From: Chryseobacterium cheonjiense
GTDB taxonomy: Bacteria > Bacteroidota > Bacteroidia > Flavobacteriales > Weeksellaceae
DNA: 64,000 bases
NCBI RefSeq assembly: GCF_012927265.1
Contig: NZ_JABBGF010000001.1
Span: forward strand, 1,486,502-1,550,501
Reading direction: 5' to 3'
How positions within the stretch are numbered: the first letter of the stretch is position 1; each line of letters begins with the position of its first letter. Below the pieces are notes generated by a model. It saw nothing but the letters and a program-made list of their open reading frames with translations, did no database searches and was not told where the DNA came from. Both the position numbers and the translations under genes were made by a program. This document shows positions 52,867 to 62,053 of the stretch, in pieces.

Positions 52867-55556
52867 AATTCCTGAATAAAATTATTGATGAACTTCTTGG
52901 GCAAAACACGGATCTCTCCGGGTTTAATGTAATCCTGCCCGGAAAACGGCCGATTGTTTTTATAAGGCAGATTTTAAAAGAAAGAAATTATTCAGGTTTT
53001 CTTCCCAACTTTTTCACCATTGAGGAACTGATTCACCGAATTGCAGATACACAGGAAATCCAGGGAATTTCACTCTGGCTTTTTGCTTTTGATGTCTATA
53101 AAAGCCTTAATCTTATTCCCAATGACGATTTTTCAGAATTTCTGAAATGGTTTCCTACTTTGCAGAAAGACTGGGACGACATGATGAAATTTTCGGATAG
53201 CGACCAGGCGGTGCTGCACTACATGTTTGATGAAGAAAGAATCAAAGACTGGGCGCAAAATCTTGGTGATGATGAAGATGTTCCAAGAAAAAAATTCCTG
53301 AATTTCTGGAGAAATATGAATGTTTTTCTTCCGGTGCTAAAGAAAAAATTACAGGAAAAAAACTGGGCAACCTCAGGAATGATTCATGAGATGGCAAAAA
53401 AGCACATCGACGAATACTCAAAAAATACAAAAGAAGAATTTGTATTTTGCGGCTTTAATGCATTTACTCCGGTAGAGGAAAAACTGGTCAGAAGCCTTTT
53501 GCAATGGAACAAAGGACAATGTTTCTTTCAGGCAGACCGGTACTATTTCGATGATGAAAGGCAGGAAGCCGGCAAGTTTCTCAGGGATCATAAAACGTGG
53601 AAAGAATTCAATGACAGCCGTGTTTTTAAATGGATTGAAGACGATTTTAACCAGCCAAAAAATATAAAGGTTTACGAAGTTTCCGGAAATATTACCCAAA
53701 CCAAAATTTTACCGGAAATCTTCAAAGAAATTGAAAATAAAACGTATTCGAATACAGCTGTAGTCTTGCTGGATGAAAATCTTCTGCCTGCGAGCCTTGA
53801 TGTGATGTACGGGATTCAGAACCTGAATATTACGATGGGTTTTCCGTTGAAAAACCTTTCTTTTTCAAATGCGGTCAAACAGCTCTTTTATCTTCAGAAG
53901 CAACTTGAAAAAAATAAATCTTCTTACTATTACCGGGATATTTTTCCTATTCTTGAGGAATTGCCGAAATCTGCTGAAGATGAATTGGTTATTAATAATT
54001 TTAAAGCTAAAATCGAAGAAAGAAATATCGTCTATATTTCTAAAAAGCTTTTGAATGAGCTTTTAAATGATCTTTCTTACTTTAATCTGCTTCAGAAAGC
54101 AGATTCCGCAAGCAATTACCTGGATTCGTTAATCGCATTCTGCAGGGAAATCAAATGGCTTGATATTGATGATATTCAATACGAAAACGTGTCTCATTTC
54201 GAAAATGCCTTCAGAATTATTAAAAACCAGCTTTTACCATATCAGTTTGAAATAAAAATGGAAACGCTGGAAATTTTGATCAACCAGCATATTAATTCAG
54301 AAAGTATTGATTTTCAGGGTGAGCCTTTACGAGGGCTTCAGATCATGGGACTTTTGGAAACGCGTCTTCTCAACTTTGAAAATGTTATTTTACTTTCCGT
54401 GAACGAGGGTAAGCTTCCTTTGGGGAATTCGCAGAATACCTACATTCCGTTTGATGTAAGAAAATTTTTTGATCTTCATACTTTCCTGGAAAACGACAGT
54501 ATCTATGCCTATCATTTTTACCGCCTCATTCAGGATTCAAAGAATGTTCATCTGTTATTTAATGCGTTAAGTTCAGGAGTGAATACCGGGGAAAAGAGCA
54601 GGTTCATTACACAGATTGAAATGGAAAGCTCTCATGACATCGAACATCTGATTATTGAGAATTCTTCCGAACCGATTATTACCCAGCCTATCGAGATCAG
54701 AAAGACCGATATCGTATTGGAAAGACTGGAAAAATGGAAATCTAAAGTCTCGGCATCCCACCTTACCAGTTACCTTTACAATCCTATTGATTTTTATCTT
54801 TCAAAAATTCTGAACACTTCGGAAACAGATGAAATTGAAGAAGAGCTTTCTGTAAAAAATTATGGAAACCTTGTTCATTATTCACTTCAAGAAGTATATG
54901 AAGCTTTAAAAGGTAAAATATTAAAAGAAAACGACTTAAAGAATTCAATTAAAGCTATAGATCATTATATAGAAATCGCCATTGATAAGCTGAAACACCA
55001 GCCGGAATTTTATGAAAAAGGAATGAATTTCATTCATCGCGCTATCGCTAAAAAAGTTATCGAAACGATTCTGACGTACGATCTTGAACTGGTAAAAAAC
55101 GGAAATACCTTAGAAATTATTGACATTGAAAAACGTTTTGAAGGGGTTGATTTTTATTTAAATGAAGCCGATAAAATCTCATTTTTTGGTTTTATAGACC
55201 GAATCGACAGGCTCAATGGAACGCTTAGAATTATAGATTATAAAACAGCTAAAATCAAAAATCTCGTCGTAAAAATTGATGAAGATAAAATTGATGAATA
55301 TTTCCATAACAGTGACCGGAAGCAGGCTTTGCAGCTTTGTATTTACCAGTATGTGGTTGAAAATCTTCCTGAGTTTTGGGGAATGCCTGTAGAAACAGGA
55401 ATCTGGAGTTTTGCGGAAGCTAAAAAAGGAGTGGTGTCTCTTCAGTTTGAGAAAGGGAATATTGAAGATGCCATGAAATCCGTCAAAAGCCTGATTGAGG
55501 AAATCCTTAATCCTGATATTAATTTTATTGAAGAAATTAAGACGTATTCAAATTAA
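52863..55556 (+). CDS. AddB-like PD-(D/E)XK exonuclease-helicase subunit
   Basis: An 897-residue protein. I keep the TTG start at 52863 because no ATG lies nearby in frame and it overlaps the previous stop. The N-terminal UvrD/Rep-type fold is inactivated or degenerate (NVILPGKRPIVFI), as in AddB. A C-terminal PD-(D/E)XK nuclease near residue 792 has FIDRIDR, IDYKTA (Asp, Lys). It resembles the nuclease partner of AddA, but no AddA (UvrD-type) gene is in the window. It may take part in double-strand break repair. Confidence 0.85.
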   Translation: MKFLNKIIDELLGQNTDLSGFNVILPGKRPIVFIRQILKERNYSGFLPNFFTIEELIHRIADTQEIQGISLWLFAFDVYKSLNLIPNDDFSEFLKWFPTLQKDWDDMMKFSDSDQAVLHYMFDEERIKDWAQNLGDDEDVPRKKFLNFWRNMNVFLPVLKKKLQEKNWATSGMIHEMAKKHIDEYSKNTKEEFVFCGFNAFTPVEEKLVRSLLQWNKGQCFFQADRYYFDDERQEAGKFLRDHKTWKEFNDSRVFKWIEDDFNQPKNIKVYEVSGNITQTKILPEIFKEIENKTYSNTAVVLLDENLLPASLDVMYGIQNLNITMGFPLKNLSFSNAVKQLFYLQKQLEKNKSSYYYRDIFPILEELPKSAEDELVINNFKAKIEERNIVYISKKLLNELLNDLSYFNLLQKADSASNYLDSLIAFCREIKWLDIDDIQYENVSHFENAFRIIKNQLLPYQFEIKMETLEILINQHINSESIDFQGEPLRGLQIMGLLETRLLNFENVILLSVNEGKLPLGNSQNTYIPFDVRKFFDLHTFLENDSIYAYHFYRLIQDSKNVHLLFNALSSGVNTGEKSRFITQIEMESSHDIEHLIIENSSEPIITQPIEIRKTDIVLERLEKWKSKVSASHLTSYLYNPIDFYLSKILNTSETDEIEEELSVKNYGNLVHYSLQEVYEALKGKILKENDLKNSIKAIDHYIEIAIDKLKHQPEFYEKGMNFIHRAIAKKVIETILTYDLELVKNGNTLEIIDIEKRFEGVDFYLNEADKISFFGFIDRIDRLNGTLRIIDYKTAKIKNLVVKIDEDKIDEYFHNSDRKQALQLCIYQYVVENLPEFWGMPVETGIWSFAEAKKGVVSLQFEKGNIEDAMKSVKSLIEEILNPDINFIEEIKTYSN

Positions 55557-55559
55557 TAA

Positions 55560-55592
55560 AAAAGGTGGCTTCGAGATCCTCAGCCACCTTTT
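55560..55592 (+). terminator. Terminator after the AddB-like gene
   Basis: Stem AAAAGGTGGCT with AGCCACCTTTT, 11-nt loop, T-rich tail. A related second hairpin follows at 55619. Confidence 0.75.
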
Positions 55593-55649
55593 CTTGTTTA
55601 CACTTATAATATTATGATTGGTGGCTGAGGCTCCCAAAGCCACCACCAG
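55563..55649. repeat. Two inverted copies of a GGTGGCT...AGCCACC hairpin
   Basis: GGTGGCT with AGCCACC occurs as two adjacent hairpins, 55563-55587 and about 55620-55644. The second is nearly the reverse complement of the first (3 mismatches in 25). The CTTCGA...CTCAG motif inside relates them to the repeat at 33567-33638. Confidence 0.6.
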
Positions 55650-55655
55650 TATTAA

Positions 55656-56834
55656 TTAAAATGCGTTTATCCCAGTGATATCAAGTCCTGTAATGAGAAG
55701 GTGAACGTCGTGTGTTCCCTCATAAGTTATTACAGACTCCAGGTTTGCAGCGTGTCTCATCATCGGGAATTCTCCCATAATTCCCATTCCGCCCAGAATC
55801 TGACGAGACTCTCTGGCAATATCAATTGCCATTTTCACGTTGTTTCTTTTAGCCATTGAAATTTGTGCCGGTGTAGCCTTATGTTCATTTTTAAGATTAC
55901 CCAACTGTATGCAAAGTAATTGCGCTTTAGTGATTTCCGTTAAAAATTCGGCTAATTTTTTTTGCTGTAATTGATAAGAACCAATTGGTTTTCCAAACTG
56001 CTTTCTTTCTTTAGAGTATTGAACTGCAGTACAGTAGCAGTCGATTGCGGCTCCGATGACACCCCATGAAATACCATATCTGGCAGAATTTAAACATGAT
56101 AAAGGTCCTTTTAAACCGGTAACTCCCGGAAGCAGATTTTCTTTAGGAACTTTTACATTATTGAAAACCAGCTCTCCGGTTTTTGAAGCTCTTAAGCTCC
56201 ACTTATTATGGGTCTCCGGTGTTGTAAAGCCTTCCATTCCTCTTTCAACAATCAATCCCTGTACTTTGCCTTCTTCATTTTTAGCCCAAACTACGGCAAT
56301 ATCGCAAAGCGGCGAATTGGTGATCCACATTTTGGCACCGTTCAAAAGATAGTGGTCACCCATATCTTTGAAGTTGGTTTCCATAGAACTTGGATCAGAG
56401 CCGTGGTTAGGTTCGGTAAGACCGAAGGAACCGATCATTTCTCCAGCTGCGAGTTTGGGTAAATATTTTCTCTTCTGTTCTTCAGAACCGAATTCATTGA
56501 TAGGAAACATCACCAGAGAACTTTGTACGGAAGCTGCAGAACGCACGGCAGAATCACCTCTTTCAAGCTCCTGCATAATCAGGCCGTAAGAAATCTGATC
56601 CAGCCCGGAACCGCCATATTCAACAGGAATATAAGGTCCTAAAGCTCCGATCTGTCCCAATTCTTTCATTAAATTCGGGATATCGGTGTGGTTTTGAGCA
56701 GCATGATCAATCTGTGGCATGACAAAACTTTCTACCCAATCTCTTACAGACTGGCGGATAAGTTTGTGTTCTTCGGTAAGTAAGGAATCAATCCCGTAAT
56801 AATCGGGAATGCTTGTAAGGGAATAATATGACAT
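55656..56834 (-). CDS. Glutaryl-CoA dehydrogenase-like acyl-CoA dehydrogenase
   Basis: A 392-residue FAD-dependent acyl-CoA dehydrogenase. GYGLTEPNHGSDPSS-like segment (FGLTEPNHGSD), WITNSP, ERKQFGKPIGSYQ, and the catalytic Glu in VITYEGTHDVHLLI are present. The YEGTHDVH end and length match glutaryl-CoA dehydrogenase, which also decarboxylates glutaryl-CoA to crotonyl-CoA in lysine and tryptophan breakdown. Substrate is not certain from sequence alone. Confidence 0.9.
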   Translation of the reverse strand: MSYYSLTSIPDYYGIDSLLTEEHKLIRQSVRDWVESFVMPQIDHAAQNHTDIPNLMKELGQIGALGPYIPVEYGGSGLDQISYGLIMQELERGDSAVRSAASVQSSLVMFPINEFGSEEQKRKYLPKLAAGEMIGSFGLTEPNHGSDPSSMETNFKDMGDHYLLNGAKMWITNSPLCDIAVVWAKNEEGKVQGLIVERGMEGFTTPETHNKWSLRASKTGELVFNNVKVPKENLLPGVTGLKGPLSCLNSARYGISWGVIGAAIDCYCTAVQYSKERKQFGKPIGSYQLQQKKLAEFLTEITKAQLLCIQLGNLKNEHKATPAQISMAKRNNVKMAIDIARESRQILGGMGIMGEFPMMRHAANLESVITYEGTHDVHLLITGLDITGINAF

Positions 56835-56953
56835 TATATTTTAATTTTCCTAAAAATAAGACTTTTAACTATTTCAGAGAAATTTTTTTGAATGTCTTTT
56901 TATCAACTGATTTTTAATTGTTTATGCTAAAATTATTAATCAAAAACAATAAA

Positions 56954-57745
56954 TCAGTTTTCCTCTTCTTCGTTGGAAATAGGGTATTGATTGGTGGGAT
57001 TGTAAATTCTGTTTTTAAACTTGTACAAATACGGCGCTTTATTGGCAGATCCATCATACAGTTTTTCAAGTCTGTCTAAAATATTTAAGCTTAATATTTT
57101 GCGCTGAAAATTATTTCTTCTGAATTTCTGACCTAAAATTGTCTCATAAAGACATTGAAGATCTTTCATGGTAAATTTTTCAGGAAGAAGATTACTTGCT
57201 GCCACTTCCGTATTGATATTCATTCTAAGATATTCCAGTCCGGTTTCAATAATTCTGTCATGATCAAAAGCCATTTTGGGTAACTTGCTGACTTCAAACC
57301 ATTCACAGGTTTCATTGAAAGCATCAGGGAAAGTATTGGCAATGGAAAAATCAATGAGACTGCAATAGCCTACGGTGATAAATCTCTGGAAGATCCAGTG
57401 GTCCTTCGGCACTTCGATACCCTTGTTTTGCAGGAGGATCTGGTGGACATTATTCTCCGTTCTGTCGATTCTTCCAAATGTATGAAATTGTTTCAGGAAA
57501 ATGTCCTTGAGATGGGTTCGTTCGAATAAAACCCTTTCTGCAGCTTCGCGAAGATCTTCATCATTGAATACGAAACCTCCCGGAAGTGACCACAAATCCA
57601 GATCGTGATATTTTAAAAGTAACACTTTCAGGATGTTATTATGAAAACCGAATATGGTGCAGTCAACAGATACGTGTGCTACAAAATCTTTTGTATCAAT
57701 AAGTTCCTGGAGTGTCTCCTTATTTTTTTCGGTATTAATTTTCAT
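56954..57745 (-). CDS. NUDIX-domain transcription regulator (NrtR/AraR type)
   Basis: A 263-residue protein with an N-terminal NUDIX fold and a C-terminal winged helix (about 175-245). The NUDIX box is degenerate: GGFVFNDEDLREAAERVLFERTHL lacks the full REXXEE catalytic set, as usual in NUDIX regulators. Relatives in Bacteroidota sense sugars (AraR) or NAD metabolites (NrtR). It is expressed from the same operon as the MFS transporter just upstream and lies across from susC/susD, so it may control this glycan locus. Confidence 0.85.
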   Translation of the reverse strand: MKINTEKNKETLQELIDTKDFVAHVSVDCTIFGFHNNILKVLLLKYHDLDLWSLPGGFVFNDEDLREAAERVLFERTHLKDIFLKQFHTFGRIDRTENNVHQILLQNKGIEVPKDHWIFQRFITVGYCSLIDFSIANTFPDAFNETCEWFEVSKLPKMAFDHDRIIETGLEYLRMNINTEVAASNLLPEKFTMKDLQCLYETILGQKFRRNNFQRKILSLNILDRLEKLYDGSANKAPYLYKFKNRIYNPTNQYPISNEEEEN

Positions 57746-57768
57746 GGCAGTAAAAATAAAATTATTTT

Positions 57769-58974
57769 CTAAATTTTTTCATCTGCAAATCTAAAATAAA
57801 TAAAACTAATTGTAAATATCACAATTACAGCAGATAATATATACAACGGATAGTAAGTAAGCATCTCATTTCCAAATAAAACAGCCATGATGATGGAACT
57901 TACGGAACTTCCTAATGACGAAAAAATAACAATAAGCGAGGTGAAAAGGTTTGCTTTTGCCGTATCTATCCGGGCGATCATTTTTGAATTGATGACAGGG
58001 TAGAGCGGCGAAAGGAATAATCCGATTACAGGAAATAAAAACAGCAGAGCCCTGGAATCTTCCGTGTCAAAAAACTGTATTCCGATGATGATGATCAGCA
58101 CCATTACAATCAGCGAGACACACAGAATATAATATTTTGATAATGAAAATCGGTGGATGATATTCGCTGTAATTGTTCTGCCAACGTACGAAAACAATGC
58201 CAGAAACGAAGATGCCTGAAGAGCAAAAAATGAGTTAACTTTCAAATGTTTTTTGTAAAAAGAAGGAAGCCAGGAATTAAAGCTCTGTTCAAGAAATACA
58301 ATAGAAAAAATAACTGCTAAAAAAAGGATTAATAAGGGATTAAATAGCGTTGAAAGATCTTTTATGATATTCTCCTTCTCAGTTTTTTTCGGTTCTGAGA
58401 CAGGAAGTTTTAGAAATAAAAATATGGTAACGGCACACAATACGGAGACTGATATAAACCCGAATTTCCAGAACTGTGAATATTGGCTGGAGATCAGCCA
58501 TCCGAATCCGGTATTTACTACAAAAATTCCTATCATAAAAGATGCTTCTACACTGTTCATAGTCTTTGCGAGACCCTTTTCGTCAGATATATTGTTCCGG
58601 ATAATCCCAAAGACACATATTTTGCCTATCGCAAAGCAGGTCCCGATAATGGCAAACCATAACCTGTAGAACCAGAATACTTCTACAAAAGGTAAAATAA
58701 GTGAACAAATCCCAACAATTGTTAAAGCCAGAACCAATGATTTTTTTGTTCCGAATCTGCTGATAAAATTCACTGCAAAAAGTGAAATAAAAGCAATCGG
58801 AAGATCCTTGAATGATTCCAGAAAACCCAGTTTTTCATATGTGACTTTTGCCTCTGAAAGCTGAAGGATAACGATCCCCATACAATTCAGCACCATTGAA
58901 AAAATAAGAAAAGTAAGTCTCAGCGGAATGGATATTTTTGAAAGTTTGGTTGTCATTTTGGGGAAGCTTATCAT
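57769..58974 (-). CDS. MFS transporter, probably for a sugar
   Basis: A 401-residue membrane protein with about twelve hydrophobic segments. The NFISRFGTKKSLVLAL loop matches the MFS A-type motif between helices 2 and 3. The ATG at 58956 is an alternative start. It is followed with 23 bp by the NUDIX regulator gene. The locus context suggests import of the mono- or oligosaccharides released from the SusC/D substrate. Confidence 0.88.
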   Translation of the reverse strand: MISFPKMTTKLSKISIPLRLTFLIFSMVLNCMGIVILQLSEAKVTYEKLGFLESFKDLPIAFISLFAVNFISRFGTKKSLVLALTIVGICSLILPFVEVFWFYRLWFAIIGTCFAIGKICVFGIIRNNISDEKGLAKTMNSVEASFMIGIFVVNTGFGWLISSQYSQFWKFGFISVSVLCAVTIFLFLKLPVSEPKKTEKENIIKDLSTLFNPLLILFLAVIFSIVFLEQSFNSWLPSFYKKHLKVNSFFALQASSFLALFSYVGRTITANIIHRFSLSKYYILCVSLIVMVLIIIIGIQFFDTEDSRALLFLFPVIGLFLSPLYPVINSKMIARIDTAKANLFTSLIVIFSSLGSSVSSIIMAVLFGNEMLTYYPLYILSAVIVIFTISFIYFRFADEKI

Positions 58975-59101
58975 TAGATTTTAAGAGAAATTAGCGGTTT
59001 TAAAGATAAAAATTATGCCTTTAAACCCCCAAAAATAAACGAAAAATTAAAATAATTATTAATAAAATGTTAAATAAAAGAAAAAAAATATATTTTTATT
59101 G

Positions 59102-59114
59102 TCTCAATTTGAGA
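59102..59114. promoter_or_regulatory. 13-bp palindrome, candidate operator of the glycan locus
   Basis: TCTCAA-T-TTGAGA is a perfect palindrome with a one-base centre. It lies 20 bp before the susC ATG and within the 159-bp region divergent from the MFS-regulator operon. Its TCAATTTG (59104-59111) resembles a -7 box, so a bound regulator would block it. Confidence 0.5.
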
Positions 59115-59133
59115 ATTAAAAAACTAACTGTAT

Positions 59134-62043
59134 ATGAATGTAAGAATATCTAGAAGTTTGGGAATGGTTGCAGTGCTCTATTTCACTGCCAACTTCAATG
59201 CCCAGAACACACAGAATGACACCCTCCCAAAAGAACAAAAAATCGAGGAGGTGGTAATGATTGGTTACGGTACTCAAAAGAAGAGTAATGTTACCGGTGC
59301 TATTTCAAGTATTAAAGCAAGTGACATTGATAATGCTCCTGCCGCGGGTAGACCGGAACAGGTCCTGCAAGGTAGGGCAGCAGGTGTCTCTGTAATTTCA
59401 AATTCCGGACAACCTGGAAGTGCCCCTACTATACGTGTTCGTGGAATTACCAGTTTTGGAGCGGGAAGTAATGATCCTTTGTGGGTTGTTGATGGTATTG
59501 TAGTAGATAATATAGGTTGGTTAAACCAATCTGACATTGAGGGAATGGAAATTCTGAAAGATGGTGCTTCAGCTGCAATATATGGTGTTTCTGCAGCAAA
59601 GGGGGTGGTATTAATTACTACAAAGAAAGGGGCTAAAGGAAGAATGAATATTTCCTACAATGGTTTTTTTGGAGTTGGAAGTGCTGCCAGAAAGCTGGAT
59701 CTATTAAATGCAACTCAATACGCTACCATTATGAATGAGGCGAATGCCAATGATGGACGCGCGCCAATGTTTTCTAATCCTGGATCTTTAGGTGTAGGAA
59801 GTGACTGGCAAAAACAAATTTTTAATACTGCACAGCGTCAATCGCATGAGTTCAGTCTTAACGGTGGGAATGATAAGTCAACCTTTTATACCTCATTCGG
59901 ATACTATGATCAGGAAGGTATCGTACTAAGAGACATTTCAAATTACAAAAGAATCAACGGAAGATTCAATTCAACACATAAAGTATTTAACTTCTTAACA
60001 ATAGGTCAAACTTTTGCATATACTCATGTCAAAGCGCAGGGAATTAATGATAATAATGAATTTGGAGGGCCTTTAAGTTCAGCCATTAATCTTGATCCTA
60101 CAACCCCTGTTGTTGTTACGAACGTTGCAAGCCAGCCATTCCCTAGTGATTATACAAATAATGCCAATATTATAAGAGATGCAAATGGGAATCCATATGG
60201 AATTTCCCATTACGTAAGTAAAGAGATGACAAATCCTTTAGCATTTCAGGAAACTCAAAGAGGAAGATACAGATGGTCTGATGATATTGTTGCTAATGTA
60301 TTCGGAGATCTTAAAATAAATAAGAATTTCAATTTTAAATCAAGTATAAATGGTAAATTGGCTTACTGGGGAAATCAGGCATTTACTCCTAAATCTTATT
60401 TAAGTTCCGCCAATTCAAATTCCACAAACAGTTTGTTCCGGGAAATCCAAAAAAAGTTTGAATGGAATACCGAAAATACCCTTACATACCAAAACAGATT
60501 TGGTTTACACAACTTAAATGTATTATTGGGACAAGGATATTATGAGTATAACATTTCTTACGGTCAAAATACAACATACAAAAATCTTCCAACCAACGAT
60601 TGGCAGGAAGCATCTTTCAATTTTGATATTGCACCAACAGATAAAACATCTAATGCCTGGGACGGAAAGCAAACACATAAGGCTTCTTATTTTGCAAGGG
60701 TAGTTTATGATTATGATAACAGATATCTTTTCACAGGAACCGTTCGTAGAGACGGATCATCAAAATTCGGAAGAAATAATCATTGGGGTACATTTCCTGC
60801 AATGTCTTTAGGATGGAATGTGTCCAATGAAAGCTTCTGGCCGCAAAATAACGTGGTAAACAGCCTGAAACTAAGAGGTGGATATGGTGTTTTAGGAAAT
60901 GATGCTATTTCTGATTTCCAATTTGCAAACTTCCTGGTTGCGGGAAGTAATTACACCTTTGGTGATAATATTATCCATGTTGGTTATGCGCCAAGTACTT
61001 TAGAAAATCCGGATTTAAAATGGGAAAGAACTTCTCAATTTAATATTGCTGCAGATCTTAAGCTTTTTAGAAACTTCGATTTAAGTGTTGATGTTTACCG
61101 AAAAAAGAGTACAGATATCTTAAGACAGGTTGAAGTGCCTGGTTATCTTGGATTAATAAATAATCCGTGGAGAAATATTGGAGATATGAACAACGATGGT
61201 ATCGAAGTTACTTTGGGATATAAGAAAAACTGGGGAGATTTCGGAATTTCTGCAAATGGTAATTTCTCCTATCTAAAGAATGAAATTACAAGGCTCGAAG
61301 GAGGAAAAGAATATGTTAATTTTGCTTCATTCCAAACTCTGGGAACTGTTTCAAGATTACAGGTGGGGCAGTCTTACGGTTCTTTCTATGGATATCAGAA
61401 TTTAGGAATATTCCAGAATCAGGCTGAAATTGATGCTTATAGAAACTCTAATGGAGGATTAATTCAGGCTAATGCAAGACCTGGAGATTTTAAGAGATTA
61501 GATGCCAATGGAGATGGTAAAATAGATGAGAATGATTACGTAAATCTCGGTAATTCTGTACCAAAATATACTTTTGGATTCACTTTAAATATGAATTACA
61601 AAAACTTTGATCTTATGGTATTTGCACAGGGGCAGGCAGGAAACAAAATTTTCCAGGGTTTAAGAAGACTTGACATTCCTGAAGCGAATTATCAGACAGC
61701 GATTCTTGATCGTTGGACGGGGGAAGGTACATCCAATACAATTGCAAGGCTGACTAAGGATGATCCTAACCAAAATTATACAAGAATGTCCGACTATTAT
61801 CTTCAAAAAGGAGATTATCTCCGTCTAAAATTAGTTCAGATAGGGTATACACTTTCTAAAGATGCTGCAAAAACTATTGGAGCTTCTAAAATAAGATTTT
61901 ATATAACAGCAGAAAACTTAGTGACATTTACAAAGTATACAGGTTACGATCCTGAAATTGCAGGAGGAGATACATTTGGTATTGACAGAGCTTATTATCC
62001 ACAGGCCAGAACATTTCTTTTTGGCGCTAATGTTCAATTTTAA
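59134..62043 (+). CDS. SusC/RagA-type TonB-dependent outer-membrane transporter
   Basis: A 969-residue beta-barrel transporter (signal ending NAQ near residue 24). The mature protein begins close to the EEVVMIGYGTQKKSNVTG plug start and lacks the CarboxypepD_reg-like domain common in longer SusC proteins. The plug has RVRGITSFGAGSNDPLWVVDGIVVDN in parts (about 100-125). The C-terminal barrel ends in ...RTFLFGANVQF with a terminal Phe. It imports glycans bound by SusD; energy comes from TonB. susD follows after 10 bp. Confidence 0.95.
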   Translation: MNVRISRSLGMVAVLYFTANFNAQNTQNDTLPKEQKIEEVVMIGYGTQKKSNVTGAISSIKASDIDNAPAAGRPEQVLQGRAAGVSVISNSGQPGSAPTIRVRGITSFGAGSNDPLWVVDGIVVDNIGWLNQSDIEGMEILKDGASAAIYGVSAAKGVVLITTKKGAKGRMNISYNGFFGVGSAARKLDLLNATQYATIMNEANANDGRAPMFSNPGSLGVGSDWQKQIFNTAQRQSHEFSLNGGNDKSTFYTSFGYYDQEGIVLRDISNYKRINGRFNSTHKVFNFLTIGQTFAYTHVKAQGINDNNEFGGPLSSAINLDPTTPVVVTNVASQPFPSDYTNNANIIRDANGNPYGISHYVSKEMTNPLAFQETQRGRYRWSDDIVANVFGDLKINKNFNFKSSINGKLAYWGNQAFTPKSYLSSANSNSTNSLFREIQKKFEWNTENTLTYQNRFGLHNLNVLLGQGYYEYNISYGQNTTYKNLPTNDWQEASFNFDIAPTDKTSNAWDGKQTHKASYFARVVYDYDNRYLFTGTVRRDGSSKFGRNNHWGTFPAMSLGWNVSNESFWPQNNVVNSLKLRGGYGVLGNDAISDFQFANFLVAGSNYTFGDNIIHVGYAPSTLENPDLKWERTSQFNIAADLKLFRNFDLSVDVYRKKSTDILRQVEVPGYLGLINNPWRNIGDMNNDGIEVTLGYKKNWGDFGISANGNFSYLKNEITRLEGGKEYVNFASFQTLGTVSRLQVGQSYGSFYGYQNLGIFQNQAEIDAYRNSNGGLIQANARPGDFKRLDANGDGKIDENDYVNLGNSVPKYTFGFTLNMNYKNFDLMVFAQGQAGNKIFQGLRRLDIPEANYQTAILDRWTGEGTSNTIARLTKDDPNQNYTRMSDYYLQKGDYLRLKLVQIGYTLSKDAAKTIGASKIRFYITAENLVTFTKYTGYDPEIAGGDTFGIDRAYYPQARTFLFGANVQF

Positions 62044-62053
62044 TTAAAGAAAA

